A DNA stretch of 64,000 bases, taken from Hygrocybe punicea (lineage: Eukaryota > Basidiomycota > Agaricomycetes > Agaricales > Hygrophoraceae). Positions 1 through 12,462 of the stretch are shown in pieces. The DNA is taken from NCBI GenBank assembly GCA_963556145.1, contig OY744462.1:2294001-2358000 (forward strand). Reading direction: 5' to 3'. The notes under the pieces are model-generated. The model worked only from the letters and a program-made list of their open reading frames with translations. It was not told the DNA's origin and ran no database searches. Each line of letters begins with the position of its first letter. Position 1 is the stretch's first letter. Position numbers and translations under genes: made by a program.

Positions 1-1176
1 AAAGTTGACGTTCATAAAGCTGGATGGCTGCGATCTTGACATCGCGGCTGATACGACAGTACATTGATGGTACAGAGGAGCTGAAAAACAACTAAGTCTG
101 ACTACTGCCTAATTCATCAAAATTCCGCACGAGTGCCAACAATTACGAAAACGGCTGTAAGTCAAATCATTTAATTCCAGTATCAGATATCTTTAACTTA
201 TTTAATACTATAACTCAGGTCATATAATCTTCAAAATTCATTTGAAATTAAGTGAGAAATAAGTTAAATGCTTTACTGAACTAAGAATGTCTATTTCTTT
301 GTATTTGTAGCTAATGTATAATAATTTACAAATAGCTATAATTTTAGTTATTTATGAGATCAGCAAGATATATATAGAATAAATTATTTATGCTAATTTT
401 CAGATGTTGAAAATCAGAATATACTATAATTTTATGAATTATTCTATTTAACTTCTCAGGGTCAACACAACTTTCCACATACATCTTATCATATATAGTG
501 ATAGTTAAATAAGATAATTTCAATAAATCAGTTTTTACTCAACTTCTGTTAGTTGTAAAATTCTAGAAAATTGTATTTAGTAGACTTACATGTTTAGATT
601 CTTATAGAAAAATAGTATTTTGGTTCTATTATATAGTTGCTTAGGAATAATTGACTCATCTAGAATTTGTACTTATATTGAAGCATTAACTGAACATATT
701 TTGACAAGAATTAATTGTTGGATATCGTAGCCTTCATATCAAAGAGCTGTAATTTCTCAGTTATTTTATCACTAGTAATACTTGAGTTAAAATTGATTTA
801 TTCATAATATTTTACTTAGCTACTACTATATAAGGCAAGAGGTGCATATGAAGTTAGATACATCCTGGAGTGCTAAATAAAACTACCCTAATTTTATTCA
901 AGCTTATTCTAAATAGCTTCTCAGGAGCTATTAAGTTAGAAAGGCATAATTGTGGATTGGAGGTACTTTTAATATTATAGCTTCTTTCTTACTCATCATA
1001 TAATCATCTAATCATACCAAAAAAATGATATTTCAAGAAAACCATATTTTAAACCTAGCATACTAACCAAAATTTCAAAAAGTTTCTCCACATAACAATT
1101 CTGTTACATATCTGTTATTATTTTTTTTAGAATTAATGTATAGTTTTCAAATATGATGTAGTGGCAAGGTCAGAAT
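1..1176. other. AT-rich gene-free spacer
   Basis: No coding region, RNA gene or clear repeat end was recognised. The stretch is strongly AT-rich with short homopolymer runs and no long open frame. It resembles the other AT-rich blocks at about 5.0-6.5 kb and 20.75-22.3 kb and is probably decayed transposon or heterochromatic DNA (inference). Confidence 0.6.
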
Positions 1177-2223
1177 AATGATCCTAACCTGAGAGTTTTC
1201 AGTGTAGAAGTGACAGGGAGGAGTTTAACAAGCTTCAGTGAAATAATAAGAAACAAAGAGTAGAAAGCTGCCAAGGAAAACTACTGATAACTATTGAGAC
1301 CAGTCGAAGCCGACGATGTTGGGTACGGTGTAGATGCGGGTTCTTGGTGACTTCGGAACAATAAAGATAAAAGATCCTAACCTGTGGGTGTCAGCATAGA
1401 AGTGACTGGATAAGTCAGTGTCGGGAATAGTAGTAAAAGGAAGGGAATGTTAGTAAAAGTAAAGCCGCCGCATAAAACTGGACTAATAACGACGAATCCG
1501 GCGATGAATGGAGTGAAAATGGACAAATAATGAAGAACCCGACGATGCCAACCATGTCGGGTACAGCGGGTCGGGTCGGGTTGGATCGGAAACGATGAAC
1601 AAATATATGGGAACAATGATAAAGACGACGAAGTGGACTATAAAAAGCTAAGGGTCTATGTGGACGAGCTTTTGAAGGGATTAAAAGGCGATTCTGACTA
1701 TAGGGAAACGGGGACTAAAGGTATCTCTTTTTTTGTACGGTCGTCGGGGACCATTTTTATAGTACATGAGTGTGTAGTCTACTTTCAGACATGTCTACTT
1801 TGGCTGATAGAAACTACAAAGAAAAGATGGAAAGGGGATGTGGAAAAAGGGGGGTTGCAAAGCGACGTAGACAGGAACATGGAGGGGAAAATGAATATCC
1901 ATGAAAAATATGTGAAATGTTCTACATATCTCTGAAAGGACGATGGGATGCATAAATATGGTAAGTCCGAAGTCGGGGATTGACTCCGATGAGATCCATC
2001 TTCTAGAATTGGAACTTCAAGACGTTTGAGGCTGCCAGATTTGGTCCGAAAGTGGCTGTGATGAAGCAGCATGCATCGGGTCACGTCAGTCACATCGGGT
2101 CACATCACGTTGGGTTACGTTGGGTTACGTTGGGTTCGAATGCGAGTTGAATGGAGGGTGCGGGTTCGTCCGGATTCGTGATATATCGAGGATATGGACT
2201 TAGAGGGACATTGAGTCTCTACA
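1177..2223 (+). repeat. Interspersed repeat R1, copy A, with an older fragment in front
   Basis: The main copy runs from 1329 (TGTAGATGCGGG) to 2223 (GTCTCTACA), about 895 bp. Positions 1177-1328 are a diverged second copy of the R1 start, which suggests that a younger R1 landed inside an older one. Near-identical copies lie at 33350-34227 (same strand) and 50186-51728 (opposite strand). The TG...CA ends suggest a solo LTR, but I could not find a clean target duplication, so the class is unresolved. Short open frames inside it are not conserved between copies and I do not call them genes. Confidence 0.7.
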
Positions 2224-2404
2224 ATGGTAGGTCGGGTGTTGGGTGACAAGCAATGTAAGAATAAGGAGGATAGAATGACAGGGAGAGTGTCGAGGCATCC
2301 AACAAGTTGTATGAGTGATAGATTTTACTAAGAGACTGATTCTGAGAGAGAGGAAACTGGAAAACTGGTTTCTTATTATGACATGGTGCTTGGGCATCAT
2401 TTTT

Positions 2405-2699
2405 ATATTATAAAAAATCTCTATCTAGATTTGAACAAGAGTCCTCGGCCAATGAGATAGAACAAAGAGGAATGAAAATGGAGAAATAAGAAGTGGGTTG
2501 CGACGCGAGGATAATAAGAAAATAGAGGGGAAAGCAAATATCCAAGAAAAAGATCTAAAGATTCATACATATCTCCAACAGGACAAGGGGATGTGTATAC
2601 AAGGCAAGTCCGAAGTCAGGAATTGAGTTCAATGAGATCCGTCTGCGATAATTAGGATTCCGTGAGTATAGGAGATGGATCAACCCTGTACATGAGCAG
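2405..2699 (+). repeat. R1-related repeat, left part, split by a TRIM element
   Basis: This stretch follows the same order of motifs as the second half of R1 copy A (purine-rich segment, then the AAGTCCGAAGTC and GATCC blocks) but is clearly diverged. Its continuation appears beyond the LTR element at 4879-4998, so the TRIM inserted into an existing R1-like copy. The left limit is approximate. Confidence 0.55.
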
Positions 2700-2703
2700 G
2701 CGT

Positions 2704-2861
2704 TGGAGTGGTACCGAGGTACCACTCCGGGGGCTCACGCAGGACTCGAGGGAAAGGTCGACTGGATAGGAAGGATGGACTGACTACTACATCTGGAAGG
2801 CTACTGACTAGGTCAAACCGTGGGAACCTGATCACGTGACTGACCAGGCACAACTACTACA
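2704..2861 (-). repeat. 3' LTR of TRIM copy 1
   Basis: 158 bp, TGGAGTGG...CTACTACA as read on the plus strand, bounded by the GCGT duplication on its left. It is identical to 4717-4874. Confidence 0.9.
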
Positions 2862-4716
2862 AGTGCCCCTCCTCCTCATGGTGACGTCCTCGTCACCATA
2901 CCGCTACTAAAAGAAAACAAAAAGCAAAACAAAACTGACCAAGAAAAAAACTCTCCAGTCACGACTCCCAGTCCCTCACGATGCCCCGGGCCTTACACGT
3001 GAGGCGGGACCGTATCGTCCTCCAAGATCGTTGGGGGTGGTAGATGACCAAACTGTAACTCTGCTCTGCTCCTCCATCCTCGAATGCCTCTGGGACTCAC
3101 ATCGCAGGGTAGGATAAAAACGTTCAAAACCATAAGTTCTTGTAGCCCAGGGTGTGAGTTCTTGTGATCCGAAAATAGACTGGGTGGTTCGTGCGAAAGT
3201 AAATAGGTACGGTGCTGTCGAGCAGTGATGGTTCGTAGATAGGTCGAATATCCAATAAATGTCGAGGGCGGGGAAAGGGGATGGGACGGGACAAGGTACG
3301 GTGTAAACGGGGGAAAGGGAAAACATACGGGTGCATTGGGCCATGCGGTGGCATCGGGGATTCTCGATACGAGGGGACTAGCGATGGGGTGCTAAGTGGT
3401 CGCGGCGGTGACTCGTTTGGGCCCCTACGGGTCGGGGAAGTCGCCAGGGTTGAGAACGAGGTCGCGGGGAGCTGAACGAGGGCTCGAGGAGCCGGGTATG
3501 GTGCAAGAATCCGGCCGAGAGATGGTGACGTGGCGGAATGCGGTGGGGGTCTGGGAACGGTGGGCACGGTGGTATTGGATCGAGGTGGGGTGCTCCGGGA
3601 TGGTGAACGGTGGGCGGCGAGCTTTGTGAGTCGGTCTGGAGCTGGGTATGTTGGCAGAACGGGGCCGCGCGATGGTGACGTGGCGCCTGGCCCAGGTGTC
3701 TGGAAACGACGGCGGGGGCTCGTTTGGCGCAATGGAGGGGGACGGGGGGTCCTGGCCGGTGGAACGAGGGCACGGGAGGTCGAATGGGTCCGTGTGAGGC
3801 TGGGGTACACGAAAGAACGGGGGGGCGCGACGGATCCGTGGTGTGACCAAAAACGGCGGTGGAGGCTCGTTCGGGGCGTTAGCGAGACGCAGGGTGCTCT
3901 GGGGGGTGGGCCGCGAGATTGGTGAGCTGGTCTGGGGCCGGTTGTGCTGGCAGAACGGGGCCGCGCGATGGTGACGTGGCGCGTGGCTCGGGTGTCCAAA
4001 ACGACGGTGGGGGTTCGTTTGGCACAATGGAGGGGAACGGGGGGTCCTGGCCGGTGGGACGAGTGTGCGGGGAGTCGAATGGGTCCGTGTAGGGGTGGGG
4101 GTGACGAGAAACGGGGGGTCTAACAATGGTGACGTGGCAGATCCATGGGGCGACCAAAAGGTGCGGGGCGGTTCGTTTGAGACGACGAGGCGCGACGGGG
4201 GGTTCTGGCAGATGAGCCAAGGGTGCGGGGAGTCGAACGCGTGCATTTTGGGTCCGGGGTGCATGAAAAAAACGGGGTCCGCGCGGCGGCGATGTGATTT
4301 TCGTTGGGTTGTCCAAAACTCGCAGTAGCGGGCCATGTGGGATCCTGATGGGGAACGCGGGGCTCCGGAACGTCGAACGAAGTTGCGGGGGGTCGTGTGG
4401 ACATAGCTGGGTCTAGGGAAAGTGAAAATTTGGGGGGTCGAAAAAAGTGACGTGGCCTGCCGCTTGGGTGCTGAGAAGGGTCGCGGGCGTGTTTTTTGGG
4501 TCAACGGGGGGCGACGCGGGGCCCTATTGGGTTGAACATGTGCACCGGGGGGTAATTTGAGTGTTGTACGGCCGTGAGTGAAGAGAAAATGCGCGGTTGC
4601 GCAGCAGTGGGTGGTGAGGCCGAAAAAAGGTCGTCTCGCGAGAAAGTCGTAAGGAGTGGGAACCCGAGAGAAAAAAGAGAGAGGCGTGGAGTCGAAGAAC
4701 ACTCTCATCACCACGT

Positions 4717-4874
4717 TGGAGTGGTACCGAGGTACCACTCCGGGGGCTCACGCAGGACTCGAGGGAAAGGTCGACTGGATAGGAAGGATGGACTGACTAC
4801 TACATCTGGAAGGCTACTGACTAGGTCAAACCGTGGGAACCTGATCACGTGACTGACCAGGCACAACTACTACA
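4717..4874 (-). repeat. 5' LTR of TRIM copy 1
   Basis: 158 bp, identical to 2704-2861, followed by GCGT at 4875-4878. Related LTRs of this family are found at 17003, 19023, 40218, 42038, 55341 and 56882. Confidence 0.9.
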
Positions 4875-4878
4875 GCGT

Positions 4879-4998
4879 GCTAGTCGGTATGCATTGGGTT
4901 ACGTCGGGTTCAAGTATGGATCGCTAGAGGTGTCAGGTTCGAGCGGATTCGTGAGATAATGAGTTTATGGCCTCAGAGGGTCGAGGACCCTCTACAAT
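4879..4998 (+). repeat. R1-related repeat, right part after the TRIM
   Basis: The 3' end of R1 is recognisable (GGGTTACGTCGGGTT, then CGGATTCGTGAGATA, ending CCCTCTACA). It continues the fragment interrupted at 2699. Confidence 0.55.
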
Positions 4999-6739
4999 GA
5001 ATATCAAATTTGTTACTACTAAAATATTATTTGTCTATAGAAATATTATCTAATACTAAAATAATGTAGAATTTATCTTAGCCTCGATATATCTTATTTT
5101 TTATACTGACAGAATTTTATAAAAACTTTAACAATATTTTATAAGGGCATACATAATGCTTTGCCTAAAATATTCTATTTTGGAGGATTTTATTTTTGGA
5201 CTATCTATACAAAATTATTATTTAAATTCAGACTATAATTATATTTTGGTAGGGTTCCTGTTTCCTCTCCATCAGAGAGCTATCTTCTTATATTTCAAGT
5301 AATTGAATAACTTTACAAAGAATACTTAGATTACAAAAATTATAAAAGAAAATCACTCTATTAATGCTCACATACTAGGATTTTGTTTGAGTTGAGGTTT
5401 TATCTGGATAATAAATATATATCTTATTGCAATACATATAATATTTAAAAGTAGTATATGATCTTCTAGCTCTTCAAAAATGGAATGATTTTTTCTCTAT
5501 AATCTTGTAAATCTAAACATTTCTTACAAAGTTATTTATCATACAAGTATTATTTTAAAATGTAGAAATACATCTATAACTATCAATAATCTGAGTATTT
5601 TCAAAATATAAATACAGAAATAACTATCTATTAGAATTTGGAGGAACTTTGATATTATAATCATATAAGTATATACAGTATTTCATAAGATAGAGAACAT
5701 ATATATTTTATAAACATTATCTTATGACTTTTTTGTGATATACCTAATTACATTAGATAAGTATTGGTTAAAAAAATTATGAAAGTTATTTTACATTAAA
5801 TTGAGAAAGAAACTAAAGATTTAGCTTCTTAATAATTATTCTATATACAATTAAGAGCAAGATATCAAATTTTTGTAATAATTGGTAGAATTTGTGATAA
5901 GTTATTCAATAAGTAAGGTTGGTAGTCATTTGGTAGGTGATGCTTTGTCAGAACCTAACTGAGTTTGAAACTTGACTTCATTTGTATTTTGATAAATTAA
6001 CTATCTGTTTCAAGATAGATAAATAAGATATTTGTAATAATACCACTACTCCCTACTTTCATAGTAGCATGTATGGACTAATAAATATAGTCTAACATAT
6101 TAAGAAAGAATAGCGTTCTAATTTTTTCAAAATAGTCATATGAACTATTGTATTTTTTAAAGAAAATTAATTCTCAGATTACATTTGTAATTATTTAAAA
6201 TTATTAGAAGGGTTTTTTTGATATCTAGTTTTAATTAATCTAAAAGTACACTTATCGGCATATCAGAGCATATGCTTTTCTATTTAAATGCTATTACACT
6301 TAGCATGTAATGTCTATAGACTATAGATATCTCATATCTTATAATATTTACTTGAATTCTCAAACTTAAGGTAAGCGTAATCCTTGTGCATCCAATGTCA
6401 CATGCTGTAACATTAATGTGACCATTGAAGTTATCATTTTTTGTCAAGTGCACCGTAAAGCTTATTACTTTCTTTATGTCAATTATAAGTAAATAATGAC
6501 TAGTTAACCTATGACTATGTTTACTATATATGAAACATTTGCTTAGTTAGTCGATTGATAGAGTTGAAAGTTGTTTTTTTCACTCACGCCAACTTGTGTC
6601 TACCCAATTTGGGCAATCATGCAAAATTTTCTTGGCCCCGAAGCTAGATGCCAGCTTGTCTACACGTGGGATCAAAATTTAGTCTATGCCAATAATTTTG
6701 ATTAAAGTAATCTAAAATTCTGGCATGAACACAATTTGG
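4999..6739. other. AT-rich gene-free spacer
   Basis: No gene seen. The block around 5150-5235 (TATTTTGGAGGATTTTATTTTTGGACTAT region) recurs in inverted form near 21620-21710, so at least part of this DNA is an old dispersed repeat. Confidence 0.55.
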
Positions 6740-6742
6740 GTA

Positions 6743-7244
6743 CACTGCTGACACCGCACTATTTTGCAGGATGCAAAATGATTGCAAAATGATTAGAAGC
6801 TTGTTAAAGTTTTGCATTTGATTTTAAACCGTGCAAAATCCAATTAAAATTTCATACGTAATAACTCGTGAAATTCTATTTAAACACAAAGATTTGTGGG
6901 AATTTATCTCGACACAAAATTAATCAAATTCAAAAGTATTGTTCTGAGTGAAAATGTAGACAAAAGTGAAAGTTTTCCCATACCTTGTCAGCTGTCAAAA
7001 TAATTGTAAAAAATATCAAATTCAATCAATTTTGCAAGACGTCAAAATCTTGTTTATTCAACCTCACCAAATGTAGAATTTTGGCCAAGGATTTTGCCAG
7101 TCACAACATTCCATATTTCACAATAAGATTTAGCCTTTGCAAAATATTTCAGAAATAAAGCATTTTGCATGGCCCACAATGCTTCGCGCACTCAAGTGTG
7201 TTGCTCATCACACACTTAGCACACACTTAGTGAACACTTGAGTG
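6743..7244 (+). repeat. Left terminal inverted repeat of the CACTA element (502 bp)
   Basis: Matches the reverse complement of 20241-20742 over its whole length with scattered substitutions. The inner part holds repeated short motifs (CACTTGAGTG, ACACACTTAG), likely subterminal transposase-binding repeats by analogy with other CACTA elements. Confidence 0.9.
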
Positions 7245-7303
7245 CATGCCTGAGAGTGGAGTAAAGGTTTTTTATTTCATTCGCTAAGTAAGAGGACTAA
7301 AAT

Positions 7304-9957
7304 TTATGACCTGCTGTGATCTTTGAGGAAACCTTTGGAAATGGAAGACATAGCCTGCTTGAGCTTGCGAGATTTGTAGTGCCCCCTTAATCGATCTCGC
7401 CATCGATGTTGAGGAAGTGGTGGCTCTCCCTTCTCAACTCTGGTCAACCACGTTTGGTAAACCATTTCAGACCACTCAGTCCAGCGCCCATAGTTTTCTC
7501 CACTTGCATCATACATCCAGGGCAGGGGAAACCAAGACACCATGGCGGTCTGGGCGCCATTGCCTAACAGGGAGCCCATCAGGTTTGGTAAATTACAAGC
7601 ACAAACATACCGGTGTAACAGATATATGTCCCACAAAGTAAAAGGATCTCATCCTCGCTCAAGTCATCATCCCAGAGGCAATCAACCAAATTGCTATCTT
7701 GAACCGAGAACCCATCCTGATGCAGGAGTACCGCAGATGATGGGCCTTGTAAGACGGTGTGGAAGCTTGTTTCCTGCACAGCCAGACGCCACAAAACCCC
7801 GCCTCGGAGAAGTGCTGCTCGACCCCCATGACCACTCAAGATCACGGCATGCTGGTGCAGATATGCGTCATAGTCTCTTCTTGAGAATTTGTACCCGGAG
7901 AGTCGAATGGGAATGGTGGAGGGGTGGAATGACAGCGAGCTGGGAATTTCCCAAAGGGGGTGAAGAGTTCAGAATTGAATTACCCTCTGCAGAAGGTTTT
8001 GAGCAATGTCTACTTCCTGACACCCAACATCCAATCTGCAGATGTAAAGCACGTCAGCAGGTTGAGAGACGGCAATCTTCCATGGGACGGTCGCAGCTCG
8101 CCCAAAGTCAAAGAAATAAAGCCCAGACGGCAGATGGCGAAGGCGCTTGATGCGATCTGTGAGGACCAGATGCTGGCGGCTGTCCCGACTCAAGTCCCAC
8201 AAAGGTTGCTCAGGTTGCAGACCCGAGACAAGGGCTTCAAAAAAATTTAAGGCAATCGCGCCGAGACCCGTCGCGAAGATGGGATCATCCTGTCATGTCA
8301 ATCCGACTGCGCGAAGGAAGGCCTGTATGGCCTGGGGTTCCATGGGGCGAGCCAGATGGGGAACCGGTATTGGCGGCACGAATCCGTGGTGCATGGATAA
8401 CAGGTGCACGATTTTGTACATGTCTGGCGTTTCCTTCACGGGCTGAATGTCATCTGCCGTGAGGGGTGGCGACAGTGACCTCTGGGTTCGGATTCCAGGG
8501 TTGTGATCAGGATCTGGTTGAATCTCCTCTTGCCATGGCCCCCAGAAATCCTCATCGTAATCATTGTCCTCGTTGTCGTGATCATCCTCCGGTCCAAACT
8601 CCTCACAACAGTCCCATTCATTCCAGAAAGCATCATAGCGTCGCTGATTTGCCCCATAATTCCCTAACGTTTCTTCTCTCGCACTCCGCAGAACCGCCTT
8701 ACGTATGAGCTGCGAAGGAATCTCGTCGCTTTTGACCCATTCAAATACTTTCGCACTAATGGTGGGTGGATTGCGCTCACGATTCAACCGAGTCTGACGA
8801 GCTGAAGGGGATTCCTTCTCCAGCTTCTGAGCATTCATCCTTTCATGCTCAGCAAAGAAGTCCTTCCACGTGGGCTGGGCCTTCATGGGATGGGTGCTGG
8901 AAAGAGCCGGGCTTGCTTGGTCCTGGGGGTCCTGTGAAGCTGAAGGCGCCGTGGTGAGGAGATGCAAAGATGCTGAGGGAGCAGAGGTGAAGAAAGTGGT
9001 CGCGTCCTGTAGTTTATGGGGAGGAGGAGCCAAACCCTGGAGCCAGGTGTGCTGGCGAACGGCTTGTGCTTCTTCTGCTCTCCAAGGATACCAAACAGGG
9101 ACGTGGTAATGACAGAACCACTCCACTGCTGGTTGCGTTTTTTCGAGATCCAATAGGTCTAGGAAGACCCCTACGCGAGGAGCAAATGACGAAAAGGTGT
9201 GGACAGAAGACGAAGCAACCCCTGCCAACCAGGACTGGTCAAAGCCAGCCTCTGCCAACCGGGTAAACCAGTCTGGGATGAGGACGTCGCGGAAGTGTGA
9301 CTCTCCTGCAGCCATGAGAAAGGAGAGGGCGGCCATGGAAACTACAAACCAGTCCCTTGAAATGATGGCACGCCATCGCGCGATGTAGTGGCTTTTGTGA
9401 GGTCATCCATAGCCCCATGCGGAGGGGTGCCAAGGCAGTAGGACAGCAACAGGGTATTTCTGCGCCAACAAGGCGATGGTGTGGACCAGCCTTTGCTCGA
9501 GCCAAAGCCAATGGCTGGCGAGGTAGGGACGAAGGCGGAATCCCCCCTCCTCCTTCTCAAGGGGCGGCACGTGGGCGAGGTGGTCGAATGGATAGCCACT
9601 GAATGAGGGATGGACCGGCAAGAAGCTCAGATAACCGAACGCCGAGGTCCACCACCGGGGATGTTGGTAATCCTGCAGGCGGCCGGGCAATCAGGTCTGG
9701 AAAACGTTGGTCATGAGGAGGTGAGGCGGTTTGGGTGGAGGAGGGGATATACTGCGGGAGGAATTGGGGGAGTAGTAAAGCACCCCATTCAGGAGGTGCG
9801 CACATCCTTCAGAGTGGTCCAGCGGCTGTGGTGGAGCAGACATGACGTCCAAATAACCAACACAAGGGATGAGGTGATGGCGGGAAAAGTACGCAAGATT
9901 GAAGGGCGTGGCAAGATCAGGGCGAAGAAGGAAGGCGTGTCTGGGAGCCCAAAACAC
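7304..9957 (-). pseudogene. CACTA accessory gene, unknown function, with two in-frame TGA stops
   Basis: A single minus-strand frame stays open from about 9690 to 7969 apart from TGA at 9405-9403 and TGA at 8295-8293. The protein on both sides of each stop continues plausibly: before the first stop it has HPRWWTSAFGYLSFLP, after it IARWRAIISRDWFVVSMAAL, and after the second DDPIFATGLGAIALNFFEAL. Further exons follow around 7580-7870 and 7304-7580, the last pair separated by a 48-bp GT-AG intron. An intron with acceptor near 9700 probably leads to a 5' exon ending near 9957. I recognise no domain; the protein is tryptophan-rich with an acidic central stretch. It points away from the Tnp2 gene, a usual place for an accessory transposition protein. 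Both stops would be CGA before a C-to-T change. Confidence 0.6.
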
Positions 9958-10120
9958 GCTTGGGAAACTGAAGACCTGACCGGGAGGAGCACTAAGGTAC
10001 AGGAAGTGGGATTGGTGTCTGGGGAGCCCAAAACACGTAAGGGTGCGAGTCTGGAGAAAAAGATCGTGAGCTCAGGAGCGGGACTTCGGCCAAGCATCTG
10101 CGGCGTCTCAAAGCTCGCTG

Positions 10121-11010
10121 TAGTGTTGCCGTAGTTCGGTTCCGAACCTAGCCAAACCTGGTTCAAACCCTGAACCGAACCCTAGGTTCAGTCTAAGTTC
10201 AGCCAAGTGCTGAACCGGACCGCGGGTTCAGTTCCGGGTTTTGAGGCCTGCCGGATTTCCTGAACGGCTCCAAACCGCGTCCAAACCGCGAACGCGGATA
10301 TTTTTAAGGTATTTATTTCATTTATTTTTCACATTCCTTTACTTACTTTTTCGTGTTAAACAGTATCATGTGACCGTTACAGGTAGCTTTCTTCACCAAC
10401 ACGCAACAACACAAGGCCAATGAATGCGACACAATGTCGTGTTCATGAACACAGGTACGTATTTTACTTTCCTGAACTTTACTAATGTTGCCTGCTACAG
10501 GAAGCTCGACCGTGACCGCAGTGTGACCACACCCACGGCCGCGAGATGACCACCCAACGCCAACCCAATGCCAACGGACGCGCGACAGCTGCAACACCAC
10601 CACCACCACCACCACCAGCGGCGGCAACAACAACGGCAACGACAACCACGATGGCCAGCAGCAGCAGCAGCAATGCCGGCAGCAGCAGCAGTGGCAACGG
10701 CAACGGCAACGGCAGCGGCAGCAGCAACGGCCACAACAGCAGCGGCAGCAGTGGCAGCAGCAACGGCGACGGCAGCAGGAGCAGCGCCGGCAGTGGCAGC
10801 AACAACGGCAGCAACAACGGCAGCAACGGCGGCAACAGCAGCAGCAGCAGCAGCAGCAACAGCGGCAGCGGCAACGGCGACAGCAGCAGCAGCGGCAGCA
10901 GCAACAGCAACAGCAGCAGGAGCAGCGCCGGCAGCGGCAGCAACGACGGCAGCAACGACGGCAGCAACGACGGCAGCAACGACGGCAGCAACGACGGCAG
11001 CAGCAATGGC

Positions 11011-11052
<42 letters not shown>

Positions 11053-11444
11053 GGCAGCAACACCACCACAACCATACCACTGCCCCGATGAGGACAACGG
11101 TTGGCAGCAGCAGCGCCGGCAATGCCACGCAGGGACCACGGGACAAGACCCCCCGTCCCTCCACATCCCTTGGGGACACCGGAGGGCTCCCCCACACCCA
11201 TCTACCTCGCGAAGTGCAGCGCCGTATCTATTGATACGCGCCTGCCATTCGCGAGGAGAACGGACAGGGTGAGCCCACCTCGGTCTGGGTTTCAGACCGC
11301 GTCTGAACCCAGACCGAACGCGAAGAGACGGTTCGACGCCGTCTGGGTCCGGGTTTGGCCATGCGCCAAACCGGACCCAAAGTTCAGTTCGCGGTTCCGC
11401 CAAAAAGGGTCAGAACCGGACCGAACTGAACTTCGGCAACACTA
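10121..11444 (+). mobile_element. hAT-type non-autonomous element, copy 1, with a CAG/CAA-rich core
   Basis: 1324 bp with ends TAGTGTTGCC and GGCAACACTA. An exact 8-bp target duplication, GCTCGCTG, sits at 10113-10120 and 11445-11452. The site without the insertion survives in the right inverted arm (GCCAGCGAGCTTTGAG near 15907). Subterminal regions hold many GGTTCCGAACC/GAACCGGACC-type motifs. The core is a long CAGCAGCAACGGC-type tract and is followed by TATCTATTGATA at 11225-11236. There is no transposase. Confidence 0.92.
10598..11079. repeat. Trinucleotide (CAG/CAA/CGG) tract inside hAT-type copy 1
   Basis: About 480 bp made almost only of CAN and GGC triplets, open in several frames on both strands. 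It would encode Ser/Gly/Asn- or Gln/Ala-rich peptides depending on frame. Because every frame is open, openness is no evidence of coding. Confidence 0.9.
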
Positions 11445-12043
11445 GCTCGCTGGCCCACTCGGTCCCAGGGTTGATCCCTGAGTGGCCCAACGAGCGGCGA
11501 GAGGCCGGCAGAAAAAAAAGCACTCACGTGCAGGAATGGGGCGATGAGACCACGCCGAAGCCACGTAGGGAGGAATCCGGGGGCGCTGACGCGTAACGGG
11601 GAATCTGGGGGGAGCACTGGTGGAAGAGGAAGCGAACAACATTTCTGGGAGCCCAAAACACGTTAGATAGACGATGGAGGAGGCAGCGGGCGCGTGTCTG
11701 GGAACCCAAAACACGCTGAGGAGAAGGAGAAAAAAACAAAAAGCCCCAATAAGGCGAGCCCACCCAAACAAAGACAAACAACCAAAAAAGGTCTCAACGC
11801 CTTGCCTTCTAAGTTCTTCATCAGCATCTTATGGGTTCCCAGAGACGCTGAGCCCACCCCTCATTCCCTCGTCCGTCGCATGACCCGGGAACGTTTGCCA
11901 TCTGCCCCCCATCACTTTGCTCGAACTGCTGGCCGTACGTCCTTGCTCACCAAATCTTCAGCATCTTATGGGTTCCAGAGACGCTGAGTCGGCTCCTCAC
12001 TCCCCTTCTTTGCTTCAGTCACGCAAGTACTTCATTTCATTAT

Positions 12044-12462
12044 CATGCCGTGCACTTTAGTACAAGTCGTTCTACGCCTCCACGATCTCTGCTGTTCCTT
12101 CAACAATCACTAGCTTTCTCAGTCCCAACAGTTGCCTGAGTTTGTCTTCGTCCATGTCGGCGAATGGTGTGGTGAACGCGGCCTGGGTAGGCGCGGATTC
12201 GGGGTGTGTGAGATCGTTGTCCCTGGGGTCAAAACCCAAAACTCTTCTTGTTTGTGACTATTTACAACAGCCACTACATACAAATAATAGAACAAATAGA
12301 GAATATAGTAAAATGAGTGAATACATACCCAGAGATATAGATGTCTCTACAACGGCGTCCATGGGTCTTCGAGTTTCTTCTCGAAGACGGGGATTTTGTG
12401 CAATTCGAGGTTCTCCTGAATGACGGTGGCGACCGATCCCGCACCCTACCCATGCTATCAGA
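12044..12462. other. Non-coding stretch between inverted arm and WD40 gene
   Basis: Lies between the inner end of the left arm and the 3' end of the WD40 gene. Nothing recognisable was seen; it may hold the WD40 3' UTR. Confidence 0.4.

Larger units (their letters stand above)
2704..4874 (-). mobile_element. TRIM/LARD-type non-autonomous LTR retrotransposon, copy 1
   Basis: Two 158-bp direct repeats (2704-2861 and 4717-4874) are identical base for base and flank about 1.86 kb. A 4-bp target duplication, GCGT, sits at 2700-2703 and 4875-4878. Read on the minus strand, a purine tract (GAGGAGGAGGGG) precedes the 3' LTR, and TGGTGATGAGAG lies 3 nt after the 5' LTR as a candidate primer-binding site. 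The GC-rich interior has imperfect direct repeats of roughly 150-310 bp around GGTGACGTGGCG (about 3525, 3676, 3972, 4128). There is no gag, protease, reverse transcriptase or integrase, so movement must depend on another element. Identical LTRs imply recent insertion. Confidence 0.88.
9980..12043. repeat. Left arm of an ~0.75-0.8 kb inverted repeat inside the CACTA element
   Basis: The reverse complement of 15245-16048 is found here, split by the hAT-type element at 10121-11444. The two arms lie just upstream of the two outward-facing transposition genes. They contain several copies of a ~22-bp motif around GGGCTCCCAGACAC (or GGGTTCCCAGACACG) and of another around TATGGGTTCCCAGAGACGC. The right arm carries about 70 bp (near 15292-15360) missing from the left. 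Confidence 0.8.

Noticed and set aside
3124..4738. Long Pro/Arg/His-rich frames inside TRIM copy 1
   Set aside because: GC-rich tandem repeats keep several frames open; the other full copy at 55341-57018 does not conserve the product and no gag or pol motif is present.
10546..11201. Long overlapping frames giving Ser/Gly/Asn-, Ala- or Cys-rich proteins in the hAT-type core
   Set aside because: All frames on both strands are open because the DNA is triplet repeats; the tract lies inside a non-autonomous transposon and there is no start or splice context.
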